Assembly: GCF_026262505.1 (NCBI RefSeq)
Contig: NC_067206.1
Location: 21,140,172-21,204,171, forward strand
From: Trichomonas vaginalis G3
Lineage: Eukaryota; Parabasalia; Trichomonadida; Trichomonadidae
Direction: 5' to 3'
DNA length: 64,000 bases
Part shown: piece after piece, positions 9,992-22,839 of the stretch
How positions within the stretch are numbered: the stretch's first letter is position 1
How the letters are laid out: each line of letters begins with the position of its first letter
Notes under the pieces: generated by a model
The model's database searches: none
The model's input: only the letters and a program-made list of their open reading frames with translations
What the model was told of the DNA's origin: nothing
Made by a program: the position numbers and the translations under genes

Positions 9992-10265
9992 CTTTGAGAA
10001 GGTTTTCTTTAAGAAAACCTTCTCAAAGATGATTGTCAGCATTCACTCAAAATCTACCAAGAGTTTCAAAGTTTCAAATCTATCTGAAATGAAGCTTTGA
10101 ATCTCTTGTATATCTAATTGTAGAGGTACCTTTTCAAAATGTCTTCTATTGATTAAATTTAATCAGTAAAAGTCATTTTGAAAAGGTACATCTCTATAAT
10201 TGCTATTGAGCATTCACTCTTGGAACCTTGGAGCTCTTGTGTAGTGCATGAAAACTCCAAGATTC
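9992..10265. repeat. Four-hairpin cluster, reverse unit 2
   Basis: The same four inverted repeats as 1333-1606, apparently without change. Confidence 0.9.
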
Positions 10266-10372
10266 TAGAATAAAACATATATCATAGACATAATTTCTTC
10301 AAATATAATTTAAGGTTATTTTTTAAAAAATTAGAACAGCGTAATTTAAGGTTATTGAAAAGTGACACTTGA

Positions 10373-10720
10373 CAAATTTATCCCGCACTCTTCAAAAATA
10401 AGGAAATTTTGATAAATATCCTCATCGCTATTATCATAAAAGATTCAATATCCCTTTCGATATTTAATGACAAATTTGAAAAGGTGTTTGAAATTCTTTC
10501 GGATTTTGTTGAATTTAACCCAAAATTTATTATTAATTGTTTACAAGAAATTTTATTTAACTCTTCTTGTAAAGAAAACTTTGCCAATATTTTGAATGCA
10601 TTTGAAAATTCCGAGCTTAGAATATATTTGGATGAATGCGAAGATGAAATCGATCCTGAAATTTTTGACTCTCTCAAAAATATGTATTCAATTTTAAATG
10701 AATCTAATTCTCATCAATAA
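10373..10720 (+). CDS. orf103, reverse unit 2
   Basis: Identical in translation to the copy at 1714-2061, again without an ATG start. It lies between the hairpin cluster and the second integrase relic, as in every unit. Confidence 0.43.
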   Translation, partial: QIYPALFKNKEILINILIAIIIKDSISLSIFNDKFEKVFEILSDFVEFNPKFIINCLQEILFNSSCKENFANILNAFENSELRIYLDECEDEIDPEIFDSLKNMYSILNESNSHQ

Positions 10721-11256
10721 TAACATATGAATAAAAAATAAATGGATTTAATTTTTTTTATCAGTTTCAATAGATTACAGTTATTTTTATTTTCTACAAT
10801 ATCTCATTACCAAATCGTTTTAACTCTTTGTATATCAAAGAATAATAATAAGTGACCTGTAATAACCATACTCATAATGGATTAGACCTCAAATTATTTA
10901 AAATGTCAATTCAATATTATTAAATTACAATTTCTTTTATTCTAATAGATTTTAACTAGCCAATCATGATTACAAATATTGTAGCCTTCATTAACTCATA
11001 ATATCGAAGAATATAACTTATATTCATGGACAATTTGTGATTAATTTCCAATAATATATAAAACCGACTCAAATTAATCATGTTGGCATTAGCGCGCATC
11101 GATGCTCAATCTACCTGTAGTATTATAAGCTTATATTCCTATTTTTCAGCATTAAAATTGTGAATTACGTAATTTTGTCATAGTTTTACGTAATTTTAAT
11201 TTTTTTTGATAAGAAAAAAATGACTTTAAGAAAAAACGAGATCACTCATAATCTTT

Positions 11257-11822
11257 TTCTCAGAAAACTGCAGAGTATACAACAAATGTACTCAAACGTG
11301 CATTAAGCACAATACCTGGTCCCCATTTCGCTCTATGGACCGATAATGGTACAAAAAATAAAGAAAAATTGCAAAAACGTTCCCACTTTTTGAGAGGGAT
11401 GTTTTGCAAAATAATTTTATGGACATCTCTGGAAAGTTTCATTTCAGTTTGATAATATATCCAACACCTATATAGAAGAGCCTTGCTGATTTGACCTGAA
11501 AGAGCGAAAGTTAGTTTTTTGATTTGAAAACCCTGCAATTTAATATTGTTAAGGACTCAATGTAGAAATATGATATAATATCATGTAGAGATCAATCATC
11601 TTCCAAAAATCTTCTATGTATGAAAGAAAAAAATTTGCAAAACGTACCTCTCAAGAAGTGGGAACGTTTTGCACACTCTCGAAAATAAAACACAATTTCA
11701 TTAATTATTATGCGAAAGGGGAATTGAACATATTTTTATTCAACCAGATAATCCTCAGGCCAACAGATTTCGCAAAGAGAATTTCCCCAAACAGTAAGAT
11801 TTTTCAAAAAAAAGAAATATAA
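11257..11822 (+). pseudogene. Second rve-integrase relic with insertion, reverse unit 2
   Basis: Broken in the same general way as the copy at 2598-3163. The 0.3-kb inverted-repeat insertion sits at 11368-11675. The spacer between orf103 and this relic (10721-11256) holds nothing recognisable. Confidence 0.6.
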
Positions 11823-11963
11823 TGCGAAGAATTAAGATTAATCACCGAAAAAACAACTGATTTTACTTACTTTAATGATTTTGAAGATATGCAAATTATC
11901 AGGAAGAAAGCTCAATATAACAAATAAAATAATATTCTAATTTGCAAGAATGGGTTTAATGAC

Positions 11964-12107
11964 TACGCACAAATACATAGCCTCATACATATCAACAAAG
12001 GTCTTGGGTCTCCGAGGTTCTCAATTTCATCAGAAACCGCTATATGATAACCAAGCTTACTCAGATCTACACATAAATACATAGCCTCATACATATCAAC
12101 AAAGGTC
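11964..12107 (-). repeat. 40-bp direct duplication, reverse unit 2
   Basis: Two copies about 104 bp apart, as at 3305-3448. Confidence 0.82.
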
Positions 12108-12725
12108 TCTCTACTCTTAAGTTCCAATTCCCAAAATTTTATTTTTATATTTATTGGCAAAAGGTAAAAGTTCCAAATTATCGTATCGTTAATTTTTAAT
12201 TTGCTTTCAAATTATATTTTTTGTACTTACGTTCAATTTTTATTTTTAATAAATTATTTATATTAAAATTTCGAAATATTCATAAATACATTCAATTCAT
12301 ATAATAATAGTCAATATCATCGTTTTGAGAAGATCAGATCCTACACAAAAACCATGGAGAGGATTGTATTTTCAATGTATGCCTCTGAGCACTAAAGCAA
12401 AAAGCTAGAACCAGTTTTTAACCTGTATAATAAAAATGTATCATATATCTTTTTGGAAATAAAAAACAAATTTTTATTTATTCAATATTATATAAAAAGG
12501 TGTTGATATTGCAGGTTTTTCAAGTATGTTTTCCATCCCAATAAAACTCAATAATTAATCGATATATCTGAAAAATACGAGTGCAAGTGGTGAATTTCAC
12601 TCAACTTTCGTTTTGCTCCATTAAATGACTCAATTTTCATCCTTTGCTGAGAATTTTTGTATTTGGAGATAATAATCTAAACAGCTACTCGTGTAAAAGT
12701 ATACGACTAGAAGCGGCCGTTCGGT

Positions 12726-14130
12726 GCTTGATGTTCAACCTGTGATGAAAAGATGTCAAAATTGCGCAATAGTGTACAGTAATTTCGCCGTCAGATGTTA
12801 ATTTTTTGCAAGAAGAATTAAATATATAATGTGGATTTGGTAATTGCGTTTGATGTTTGGTTTTGTTAATTCGTTGGATAAGGCTTTAATCTGGGTTCCA
12901 CGGATGAATACCCATACTGATGAGTTGAACTTAATCACAACATCAAATTAAAAATTCTTACAATTTTTAACCTTGGTTTTGGGGTATTTGATAAATTATC
13001 AGTTCTGCTCATGAATTGTGCTAAAGCGGAACATATTTTAACAGCTGATTTATCTCTTTGGGAGAAAGAAGGTGACGTGTCGCGAGCTGACCACCATCAA
13101 TAACTGGAGAACTAACTGTGCAGTAAAGGCTGGAAATGTCAAGAGTTGCAATTCTGAAGGACTCAAAAGTTTGGCAAGTAAAATAACTTACTCGGCCTGA
13201 TATGATTTATCACCGAAATACGATATTATGCTGAGCTGGCTGTGATAGCATCAAGAACTTGAGCGATATCTCTGGATTTCGATAATAAAAGTTAAATTAA
13301 AGATAATCCCATATCTTTCTTTGTCATCCATCCATAAGATTGTCCTGTAAGGAATGCTCTCACGGAGCGGAAGTTTTCCTGTGAACAATTTTAAATTCCT
13401 GGAACAATAATAAATGGGTTTCATCCGGTAAAATCCTTCAGAATTATATGGGAGATACTAGTACAAGCACAAAAATTCATGCTCTTCTTTGGTTAAAGGA
13501 GGGTTGGCTTTCAAGTGCAGATAACTTTGAACGCTTTTGATGAAGCAGAGATGGTTTCATAAATACTCCACTTATTCCCAGTGGATCAATTCCCTGCCGT
13601 ATAACTGAAAATTAATGTAAGAAGTTAGCAACTGTTGCTTGTTACCAGTACTTTGCTCGTTTTTCCTCATTTTCTTTTGAGCTTTTGATCTCAATGTTGA
13701 GATCAGAGGCAAACATCTGTTTAACCATGATCTTGAGGGAGATATTACTTCTAGCGAAGTAAACAATTCTTTTTTCCTCTTGTTTGGAAATTCGTCTGGA
13801 TGAACAAGGCCAGCTAAGATATAAAGCTCTGCTGTATCTAACTCCAGTAATTCGTAGGCAATCTGATAAGCTTCGATTACCTTTTCACATGCAAGACCTT
13901 TTTGCTCTTTGATTGGAATTTCACCAATAAAAATCAAGTAATTCGACCTCTGAAAGATACGAATGGTTCTCCACCATTACATGTGTTGTCCATACATTTT
14001 CCGCATTGTATGTTCGAACTCTGCAGTTATTGAATCATCCGCGTTTCCATGGTAAATTCATCTTTGTTATCAGTGTAGCACTTTATTGTTTTAGTCTTCT
14101 TTGAAAGATTTTACGTTGAATACGAAGACA
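12726..14130 (-). pseudogene. DDE transposase relic, reverse unit 2 (noisy)
   Basis: The same relic as 4067-5405 with many extra indels from the noisy segment. The GLACEKVIEAYQIAYELLE stretch is still readable near 13800-13900. The differences from the clean copies are best treated as sequencing error. Confidence 0.65.
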
Positions 14131-15012
14131 AAACTGCTTTTTCTCAATGAAGTTTACAATTTGGCTTTTTAAATGTAATTAAGGACTTTCCATGTCATTT
14201 TTGTAAAAGTTCATTTTCGGTACGGAACAAATGCAATATATAATGCATTAATTTAAATGTTAAATAAATTTTTGTATCTTTGAAAATTTCAAAAGTTTAA
14301 AAAAAAATTGGCACTATATATTATTCGTCTTTCAATGTACTATGCAAAATTTTAAAGTTTTGGCTTAATGGATCTGTGGGATAAGAGTTATTGAAATTTT
14401 GGTGTTCCTCGAATTGGCCAGAGATTTCGAGGTGCTCATGCCTTGTTCCATAACATACAGATATATGTTGTTTGTGACTAGAGATAATTTTTTCTAAAAT
14501 ATAGAGATTAAATTGTTAAAAATCCTTCATTTAAAGAGTTTCCTGTTAAATGATTGGTGACTTGAATTATATTTGTCGATGCAGTTTTTGTGTAAGTCTC
14601 CCTCATTGATTCCGATTTTTGATGATTTTATGTTTCGAAATTCGATGTATTGGGGTCTAACTAAAAAATAAGATTAATCAAGAGTAAAACACTGGAAATC
14701 GGATATTCTTCTATGCAATGAACTGGACTAATCTGTGTGTTTGGGAGGTGAATTCAAAATTTTTTTTGAAATCCCGAAAATTTGAAGATCAACGCCTTTA
14801 TATTTTTGATTAAGTTATATTTTACAATTTCAGATTCTTTTTTGAATACTTTTTGCCATTCGGTTTTGGTTTATAAAGCTTAATATCAAAGCAATAAGCT
14901 TGTTTTTAAAAATCACATTATTTTTATGTAGGTAAAAGACGAAATGTGTGAAGTGAGGCATATCTCAATATTTTTCACCAGATCTTCAGGCATTTTAAAT
15001 GGATATTGTAAT
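14131..15012. other. Spacer, reverse unit 2
   Basis: Noisy counterpart of the spacer 5406-6200. No additional feature seen before the insertion at 15013. Confidence 0.5.
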
Positions 15013-15504
15013 AAACACCGAAATTCATATCAAAAGTGACAGCCTCAATTTTTTGAAGCGAATTTGTTAAATTCTTCTAAATGAATGAAAAAATGAAATA
15101 GTACTAAGGCATAATACAATTTTATAGATTTAATTATAATTAGTGAAAGTTAGTTTTGGAGTACTTTTCTAGGCATATAGAATGAACATCTTCTGAAAAT
15201 AATATTCCTCATCTTCAGTTATATTCGTAATTTGAAGGTTTACTCTTCGCATTTTAGATCATCTGAACATTGAATTTTTATATAATAATAGTTATATATT
15301 GAATAATATGAGATTTAATGTGGATATTATTTTCAGAAGATTTTTGTGTTCTTACTTCAAAATTTTATTTTTTATTAAAAAGAATTTCTTTACAAAAATA
15401 TACATTCTTTAATTAATATTTAAAAACGTGCGATACATATCAAAAGTTCAGAAAATTATATTTTAGCTTTAACTAGGTGTCACTTTTGATGAATTTGGCT
15501 GTTT
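15013..15504 (+). mobile_element. 0.5-kb internally deleted derivative of the integrase element
   Basis: It starts with the element's left terminus and left subterminal sequence, keeps only the first bases of the inverted repeat (near 15187), then jumps to the outer part of the other inverted repeat and the right terminus, ending TGTTT. The integrase gene and most of both inverted repeats are gone. It interrupts the spacer that is continuous in the first reverse unit near 6180-6190, and it is inverted relative to the full element that follows. Such a copy would need the integrase in trans. It lies inside the noisy segment. Confidence 0.7.
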
Positions 15505-15890
15505 ACAACAATAAATATAATAGTGTATATCATTTGTATTTGTGTTATTTAGTAATTTATTTAATCCATTACTTATGCAAAGCTAAACACAGATAAAATG
15601 CGTTTTAATTTTTTTTTCAAAACAAATGAACAAAAAAATTACACTTGAAGATATATTTCTTTAAGTTATTTATAGTAATGGAAAATAATATGGTATATCT
15701 ATTTCATAACAAATAGCTAGATCATATACCTCTCTTGTGTTCCATGTAAAGAAAAATTTGATGAATTAAGAATTATTAGTTAATTCACTGTATATATAAT
15801 ATATCTTTTATTAAATACATCAATGCAGACAAAGAATGATGTTAATCTTATGTGCTACTAATATAATTGTTTTTGTACCTAGTGTATGAA
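15505..15890. other. Spacer between derivative and partial element
   Basis: Noisy counterpart of about 6190-6521. Nothing recognised. Confidence 0.5.
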
Positions 15891-16480
15891 AAACAGAAAT
15901 TCATCAAAAGTGACATTCCTCAGAAAAGCTATAACTAATGAATTTTTTGGGAAACTTTTGATAGAGCACGTTTTTGAAATATTATTAAAAGTAAAATGTA
16001 TATTTCGTTTATAAGAATATTCTTTTTCAAATAAAATAAAAATTTTGAATGTTAGAACACAAAATCTTTCTGAAAAATATATCACAATAAATCTCATAAT
16101 TCATTTTTCTAATATAATAATATGTTATAATAAAAGATTCAAATTCCATTAGTGAGGTCTTAAAGCGAAGAGATATTAACCCAAAATTTACGAATATAGA
16201 TGAGTGGAGAATATAATGCTTTATCTATCAATAAACCATATTGAAATATTTTTTGCTTACGCCTAAATTTTGACGATCATTTAGCAAAAAATGTTAAATG
16301 TTACATCAGTCCATTGAATATGACAAATAAAGCAATTGACTTTGATTAAATCGTTTTATTTATCATGCACAATTCTTCTTGCGACAAAGAGATTTGAATA
16401 ATTTTTCAATATTTAAGATAGCTTTAATAAAATAATATCATCGGTAGTAGTTTACTAATAAGAGAATTTATTAAATTTTA
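15891..16480 (-). mobile_element. Partial integrase element, cut at the orientation switch
   Basis: Terminus, subterminal sequence and most of one inverted repeat are present. The sequence then degenerates before the integrase gene is reached. Incomplete because of the junction, not necessarily in the genome. Confidence 0.7.
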
Positions 16481-16700
16481 GATTATCAGATATTTATCTA
16501 CGAATGTTCACGGCCAGACACACACACTGGAGACACACGAGTTCAGGCGACAGACCACATGAGCCTTGTCTAGAATTGGAAGAAGGGATATAATCATGTA
16601 CGATCATGATAGCAAGACTGTTAAACAATCTGTTAGATGCACAGGCGTTGATGCTACTCCACCGGTGTATATAAGATGAGGAGATACTTGTCCAGAAAGT
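16481..16700. other. Orientation switch with unrelated spacer
   Basis: About 220 bases that match neither arm, GC-richer than everything around them, with a CACACACAC run near 16518. To the left the macro-unit runs in reverse; to the right it runs forward. A 129-codon opposite-strand frame here looks like chance. It is either a fold-back read artefact or the centre of a genuine inverted junction. Confidence 0.75.
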
Positions 16701-17977
16701 ATGCTTATCGGCATCAAGTGCTCCGATGATGGATTCCACATGGAACGCGATGAATTCAATAATGCAGAAAGTGCGAACATTTAACAATTGGCGAATGTTA
16801 TGGAGCAACCACATTGGTAATGGTGGAGAACCATCGGTATCTTTCAGAGGTGAATTACTTGATTTTTGGTGAAAATAAATCAAAGAGCAAAAGGTCTTGC
16901 ATTGAAAAGTAATCGAAGCTTATCAGATTGCCTACGAATTACTGGAGTATAGATACAGCAGAGCTTTATATCTAGCTGGCCTTGTTCATCAGACGAATTT
17001 TCCAACAAGAGGAAAAAAGAATGTTTACTTCGCTAGAAGTATATCTCCCTCAGATCATGGTTAAACAGAGTTTGCTCTGATCTCAACATTGAGATCAAAA
17101 CCTCAAAAGAAATGAGGAAAAACGAGCAAAGTACTGTAACACAGCAACAAGTTGTACTTTACATTAATTTCAGTATACGGCAGGAATTGATCCATGGAAT
17201 AAGTGGAGTATTTATGAAACATTCTGCTTCATCAAAGCGTTACAAAGTTATCTGCACTGAAAGCAACCCTCCTGTTAACCAAGAAGACATGAATTTGTGC
17301 TTGTTACTAGTATCTTCCCATATAATCTGAAGGAAACCGGATGAAAACCATTTATTATTGTCCAGGAATATAAAATTGTTCACAGGAACTCCGCTCCGTG
17401 AGAGCATTCCTTACAGGGAATCTTATGTGTGATGATGACAAAGGAAATATGGATATCTTTAATTTAACTTTTTATTACGAAATCCAGAGATATCCTCAGT
17501 TTGATGCTATCACAGCAGCTCAGCAATATTCGTATTCGGTGATAATCATATCAGCCGAGTAAGTTATTTTACTTGCAAACTTTTGAGTCTCTTCAGAATT
17601 GAACTCTTGACATTTCCAGCTTACTGCACAGTAGTTCTCCAGTTATTTGATGTAGATGTGCGCATCTTTGAGATCAAAGAATAACAGGTTAAAATTATGT
17701 TCCGCTTTACAACATATGAGCAAGATAATTTTATCAAATACCCCAAAACCAAGGTTAAAAATTGTAAGAATTTTAATTGATGCTTGTGATTAAGTCAATG
17801 CATCAGTATGGTATTCATCCGTGGAACCCAGATAAAGCCTTATCCAACGAATTAACAACAAAACAAACGCAATACCAAATCCCAATATATATTATATCTT
17901 CTTGCAAAAAATTAACATCTTTGACGCCGAATTACTTAAAATTGCGCAATTTGAAGCAATCAAATTCAAACATTAAA
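16701..17977 (+). pseudogene. DDE transposase relic, first forward copy (noisy)
   Basis: The forward transposase relic begins just after the junction, missing its first codons. SKRYKVICTE is readable near 17235. Extra indels come from the noisy segment. Confidence 0.65.
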
Positions 17978-19964
17978 TCAGCACTGATAGTTATTGTAAC
18001 AAATATTTCGAATTATTTAGATTATTATCCTCCAAATAAAAAAATTCTCAGCAAAGGGATGAAATTGAGTCAATTTAAATGAGCAAAAGAAGTGAGGTGA
18101 AATTCACCACTTTGACACCTCGTATTTTTCAGATATATCGATTAATATGAGTTTTATTGGGATGGAAAACATACTGAAAAACCTTGCCAATATCAACACC
18201 TTTTTATATAATATTGAAATAAATAAAAATTGTTTTTATTTTCCAAAAAGATATATGATACATTTTTATTATACAGGTTAAAAACTGTCTAAGCTTTTTT
18301 GCTTTTAGTGCTCGACCAGAGGCCATACATTGAAATACAATCCTTCCCATGGTTTTTGTGTAGATCTGAATCTTCTCAAAACGATGATATTGACTTATTA
18401 TTATATGAATTGAATGTATTTATGAAATATTTCGAAATTTTAATATAAATAATTTATTAAAAATAAAAATTGAACGTAAGTACAAAAAATATAATTTGAA
18501 AGCAAATTAAAAATTAACGATACGATAATTTGGAACTTTTACCATTTTGCCAATAAATATAAAAATAAAATTTTGGAATTGAACTTAAGAGTAGAGAGAC
18601 CTTTGTTGATATGTATGAGGCTATGTATTTATGTGTAGATCTGAGTAAAGCTTGGTTATCATTATAGCGTTTCTGATGAAATTGAGAACCTCGGAAGACC
18701 CAAGACCTTTGTTGATATGTATGAGGTAGTGTATTTGTGCCGTAGTCATTAAACCCATTCTTGCAAATTAGAATATTATTTTATTTGTTATAATTGAGCT
18801 TTCTTTCCTGATAATTTGCATATCTTCAAAATCATTAAAGTACAGTAAAATCAGTTGTTTTTCGGTGATTAATCTTAATTCTTCGCATTATATTTCTTTT
18901 TTTTGAAAAATTCTTACTGTTGGGGGAAATTCTCTTTGCGAAATCTGTTGGCCTGAGGATATTCTGGTTGAATAAAAATATGTTCAATTCCCCTTTCGCA
19001 TAATAATTAATAAATTGTGTTTTATTTTCGAGAGTGTGCAAAACTTCCCACTTCTTGAGAGGTACGTTTTGCAAATTTTTTCTTTCATACATAGAGATTT
19101 TTGGAAGATGATGATCTCTACATGATATTATATCATATTTCTTACATTGAGTCCCTTAACAATATTAAATTGCAGGGTTTTTCAAATCAAAAACTAACTT
19201 TCGCTCTTTCAGGTCAAATCAGCAAGGCTCTTCTATATAGGTGTTGGATATATTATCAAACTGAAATGAAACTTTCCAAGATGTCCATAAAATTATTTTG
19301 CAAAACATCCCTCTCAAAAAGTGGGAACGTTTTTGCAATTTTTCTCTTTATTTTTTGTACCATTATCGGTCCATAGAGCGAAAATGGGGACCAGGTATTG
19401 TGCTTAATGCACGTTTGAGTACATTTTGTTGTAATACTCTGCAGTTTTCTGAGAAAAGCATTATGAGTGATCTCGTTTTTTCTTAAAGTCATTTTTTTTC
19501 TTATCAAAAAAAATTAAAATTACGTTAAACTATGACAAAATTACGTATTCACTAATTTTAATGCTGAAAAATAGGAATATAAGCTTATAATACTACAGGT
19601 AGATTGACATCGATGCGCGCTAATGCCAACATGATTAATTTGAGTCGGTTTTATATATTTATTGGAAATTAATCACAAATTGTCCTGAATATAAGTTATA
19701 TTCTTCGATATTATGAGTTAATGAAGGCATACAATATTTGTAATCATATTGGCCTAGTTAAAATCTATTAGAATAAAAGAAATTGTAATTTAATAATATT
19801 GAATTGACATTTTAAATAATTTGAGGTCTAATCCATTATGAGTATGGTTTTACAGGTCACTTATTATTATTCTTTGATATACAAAGAGTTAAAACGATTT
19901 GGTAATGAGATATTGGTAGAAAATAAAAATAACTGTAATCTATTGAAACTGATAAAAAAAAAAT
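17724..19964. repeat. Contig end duplicated across the N gap (copy 1)
   Basis: These 2.2 kb cover the same part of the unit as 20065-22345 on the other side of the gap: transposase C-terminus through the spacer before orf103. Both are noisy, with different errors. This is what two unmerged overlapping contig ends look like. Confidence 0.8.
18870..19445 (-). pseudogene. Second rve-integrase relic with insertion (noisy copy)
   Basis: Same broken relic as elsewhere. The inverted-repeat insertion lies at about 19036-19338. Confidence 0.5.
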
Positions 19965-20064
19965 NNNNNNNNNNNNNNNNNNNNNNNNNNNNNNNNNNNN
20001 NNNNNNNNNNNNNNNNNNNNNNNNNNNNNNNNNNNNNNNNNNNNNNNNNNNNNNNNNNNNNNNN
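19965..20064. other. Assembly gap, exactly 100 N
   Basis: A round 100-base run of N marks a scaffold join of unknown size. The flanking sequence overlaps by 2.2 kb, so the true gap may be negative. Confidence 0.98.
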
Positions 20065-22345
20065 GATAATTTATTCAAAATACCCCAAAACCAAGGTTAA
20101 AAATTGTAAGAATTTTAATTGATGCTTGTGATTAAGTCAATGCATCAGTATTGGTATTCATCCGTGGAACCCAGATAAAGCCTTATCCAACGAATTAACA
20201 AACAAAACATCAAACGCAATACCAAACCCACATATATATTTAATTCTTCTTGCAAAAAATTAACATCTGACGCCGAATTACTTACAAATTTGCGCAATTT
20301 TGAAGCAATCAATTCAAACATTAAATCAAGCACTGATAGTTATTGTACAAATATTTCGACAGTCTATTTAGATTATTATCCTCCAAATACAAAAAATTTC
20401 TCAGCAAAGGATGAAAATTGAGTACAATTTAATGGAGCAAAACGAATGAGTTGAAATTCACCACTTTGACACTCGTATTTTTCAGATATATCGATTAATA
20501 TTGAGTTTTATTTGGGATGGAAAACATACTGAAAAAACCTGGCAATATCAACACCTTTTTATTATAATATGAATAAATAAAAATTTGTTTTATTTTCCAA
20601 AAAGAATATATGATACATTTTTATTTACAGGTTAAAAACTGTCTAGCTTTTGCTTTTAGTGCTCGACCAGAGGCATACATTGAAATACAATTCCTCTCCT
20701 TGGTTTGTGTAGTGATCTGAATCTTCTCAAAACGATGATATTGACTATTATTATATGCAATTGAATGTATTTATTGAATATTTCGAAATTTTAATATAAA
20801 TAATTTATTAAAAATAAAAATTGAACGTAAAACGTACAAAAAATATTAATTTGAAAGCAAATTAAAAATTAATCGAATACGATTAATTTGGAACTTTTAC
20901 CTTTTGCCAATAAATATTAAAAATAAAATTTTGGGAATTGGAACTTAAGAGTAGAGAGACCTTTGTTGATATGTATGAGGCTATGTATTTATGTGTAGAT
21001 CTGAGTAAGCTTGGTTATCATTATAGCGGTTTCTGATGAAATTGAGAACCTCGGGAGACCCATAAGACCTTTGTTGATATGTATGAGGCTAATGTATTTG
21101 TGGCGTAGTCATTAAACCCATCTTGCAAATTAGAATATTATTTTATTTGTTATATTGAGCTTTCTTTCCTGATAATTTGCATATCTTCAAAATCATTAAA
21201 GACAGTACAAATCAGTTGTTTTTTCGGTTGATTAATCTTAATTCTTCGCATTATATTTCTTTTTTTTGAAAAATCTTACTGTTTGGGGAAATTCTCTTTG
21301 CGAAATCTGTTGGTGCCCTGAGGATTATCTGGGTTGAATAAAAATATGTTCAATTTCCCCTTTCGCATCTCCATAATAATTAATGAAATTGTGTTTATAT
21401 TTTCCCGAGAGGTGTGAAAACGTTCCCACTTCTTGAGAGGTACGTTTTGCAAATTTTTCTTCTTCATACATAGAAGATTTTTGGGAAGATGATTGATCTC
21501 TACATGATATTATATTCATATTGTCTACATTGGAGCCTTAACAATATTAAATTGCAGGGTTTTTCAAATCAAAAAAAACTAACTTTCGCTCTTTCGAGGT
21601 CAAATCAGCAAGTGCTCTTCTATATTAGGTGTTGGATATATTATCAAACTGAAATGAAACTTTCCAGAGATGTCCATAAAATATTTTGCAAAACATCCCT
21701 CTCCAAAAGTGGAACTTTTTGCAATTTTTCTTTATTTTTTGTACCATTATCGGTCCATAGAGCGAAAATGGGGACCAGTATTGTGCTTAATGCACGTTTG
21801 AGTACATTTTGGTTGATATTTACTCTGCAGTTTTCTGAGAAAAAGATTAATGAGTGATCTCGTTTTTTCTTAAAGTCATTTTTTCTTATCAAAAAAAAAG
21901 TAAAATTACGTAAAACTATGACAAAATTACGTAATTCACAATTTTAATGCTGAAAAAATAGGAATAGTAAGCTTATAATACTACAGGTAGATTGAGCATG
22001 CGATGCGCGCTAATGCCAACATGATTAATTTGAGTCGGTTTTATATATTATTGGAAATTAATCACAAATTGTCCATGAATATAAGTTATATTCTTCGAAT
22101 ATTATGAGTTAATGACAGGCTACAATATTGTGTAATCATGATTGGCTAGTTAAAATCTATTAGAATAAAAGAAATTGTAATTTAATAAATATTGAATTGA
22201 CATTTTAAAATAATTTGAGGTCTAATCCATTATGAGTATGGTTATTACAGGCACTTATTATTATTCTTGATATACAAAGAGTTAAAACGATTTGGTAATG
22301 AGATATTGTAGAAATAAAAATAACTGTAATCTATTGAAACTGATA
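20065..22345. repeat. Contig end duplicated across the N gap (copy 2)
   Basis: Starts within the C-terminal part of the transposase relic and repeats the content of 17724-19964. It includes the transposase tail (to about 20330) and the 40-bp direct duplication (about 20955-21105). Confidence 0.8.
21260..21850 (-). pseudogene. Second rve-integrase relic with insertion (noisy copy)
   Basis: The ALWTDNGTKNK segment is readable near 21740-21780. The inverted-repeat insertion is at about 21414-21724. Broken, as in all units. Confidence 0.5.
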
Positions 22346-22373
22346 AAAAAAATTAAATCCATTTATTTTTTAT

Positions 22374-22735
22374 TCATATGTTATTATGATGAGAATTAGA
22401 TTCATTTAAAATTGAATACATATATTTTGAGAGAGTCAAAATTTCAGGATCGATTTCATCTTTCGCATTCATCCAAATATATTCTAGCTCGGAATTTTCA
22501 AATGCATTCAAAATATTGGCAAAGTTTTCTTTACAAGAAGAGTTTAAAAAAATTTTGTAAACAATTAATAATAAATTTTGGTTAAATTCAACAAAATCCG
22601 AAAGAATTTCAAACACCTTTTCAATATTGTCATTAAATATCGAAAGGGATATTGAATCTTTTATGATAATAGCGATGAGGATATTTATTCAAAATTTCCT
22701 TATTTTTGAAGAGTGCGGGATAAATTTGTCAAGTG
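22374..22735 (-). pseudogene. orf103 (noisy copy)
   Basis: Recognisable but interrupted by indels typical of this segment, so probably equal to the clean 103-codon frame in reality. Confidence 0.45.
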
Positions 22736-22839
22736 TCACTTTTCAATAACCTTAAATTACGCTGTTCATTTAATTTAAATAACCTTTTAAAATTATATTG
22801 AAGAAATTATGTCTAATGATTATATGTTTTATCTAGAAT

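Larger units (their letters stand above)
945..16480 (-). repeat. Reverse-orientation arm of the macro-repeat array
   Basis: One complete unit (945-9689) and most of a second (9690-16480), both reverse-complemented relative to the units from 23451 onward. Gene-sized blocks of the first unit translate identically to the forward copies (integrase, transposase blocks, 103-codon frame). The second unit is clean up to about 12380 and indel-ridden after that. Confidence 0.9.

Noticed and set aside
16494-16883. 129-codon minus-strand open frame at the orientation switch
   Set aside because: It spans the unrelated spacer and the antisense of the transposase relic, in noisy sequence, and occurs in no other unit.
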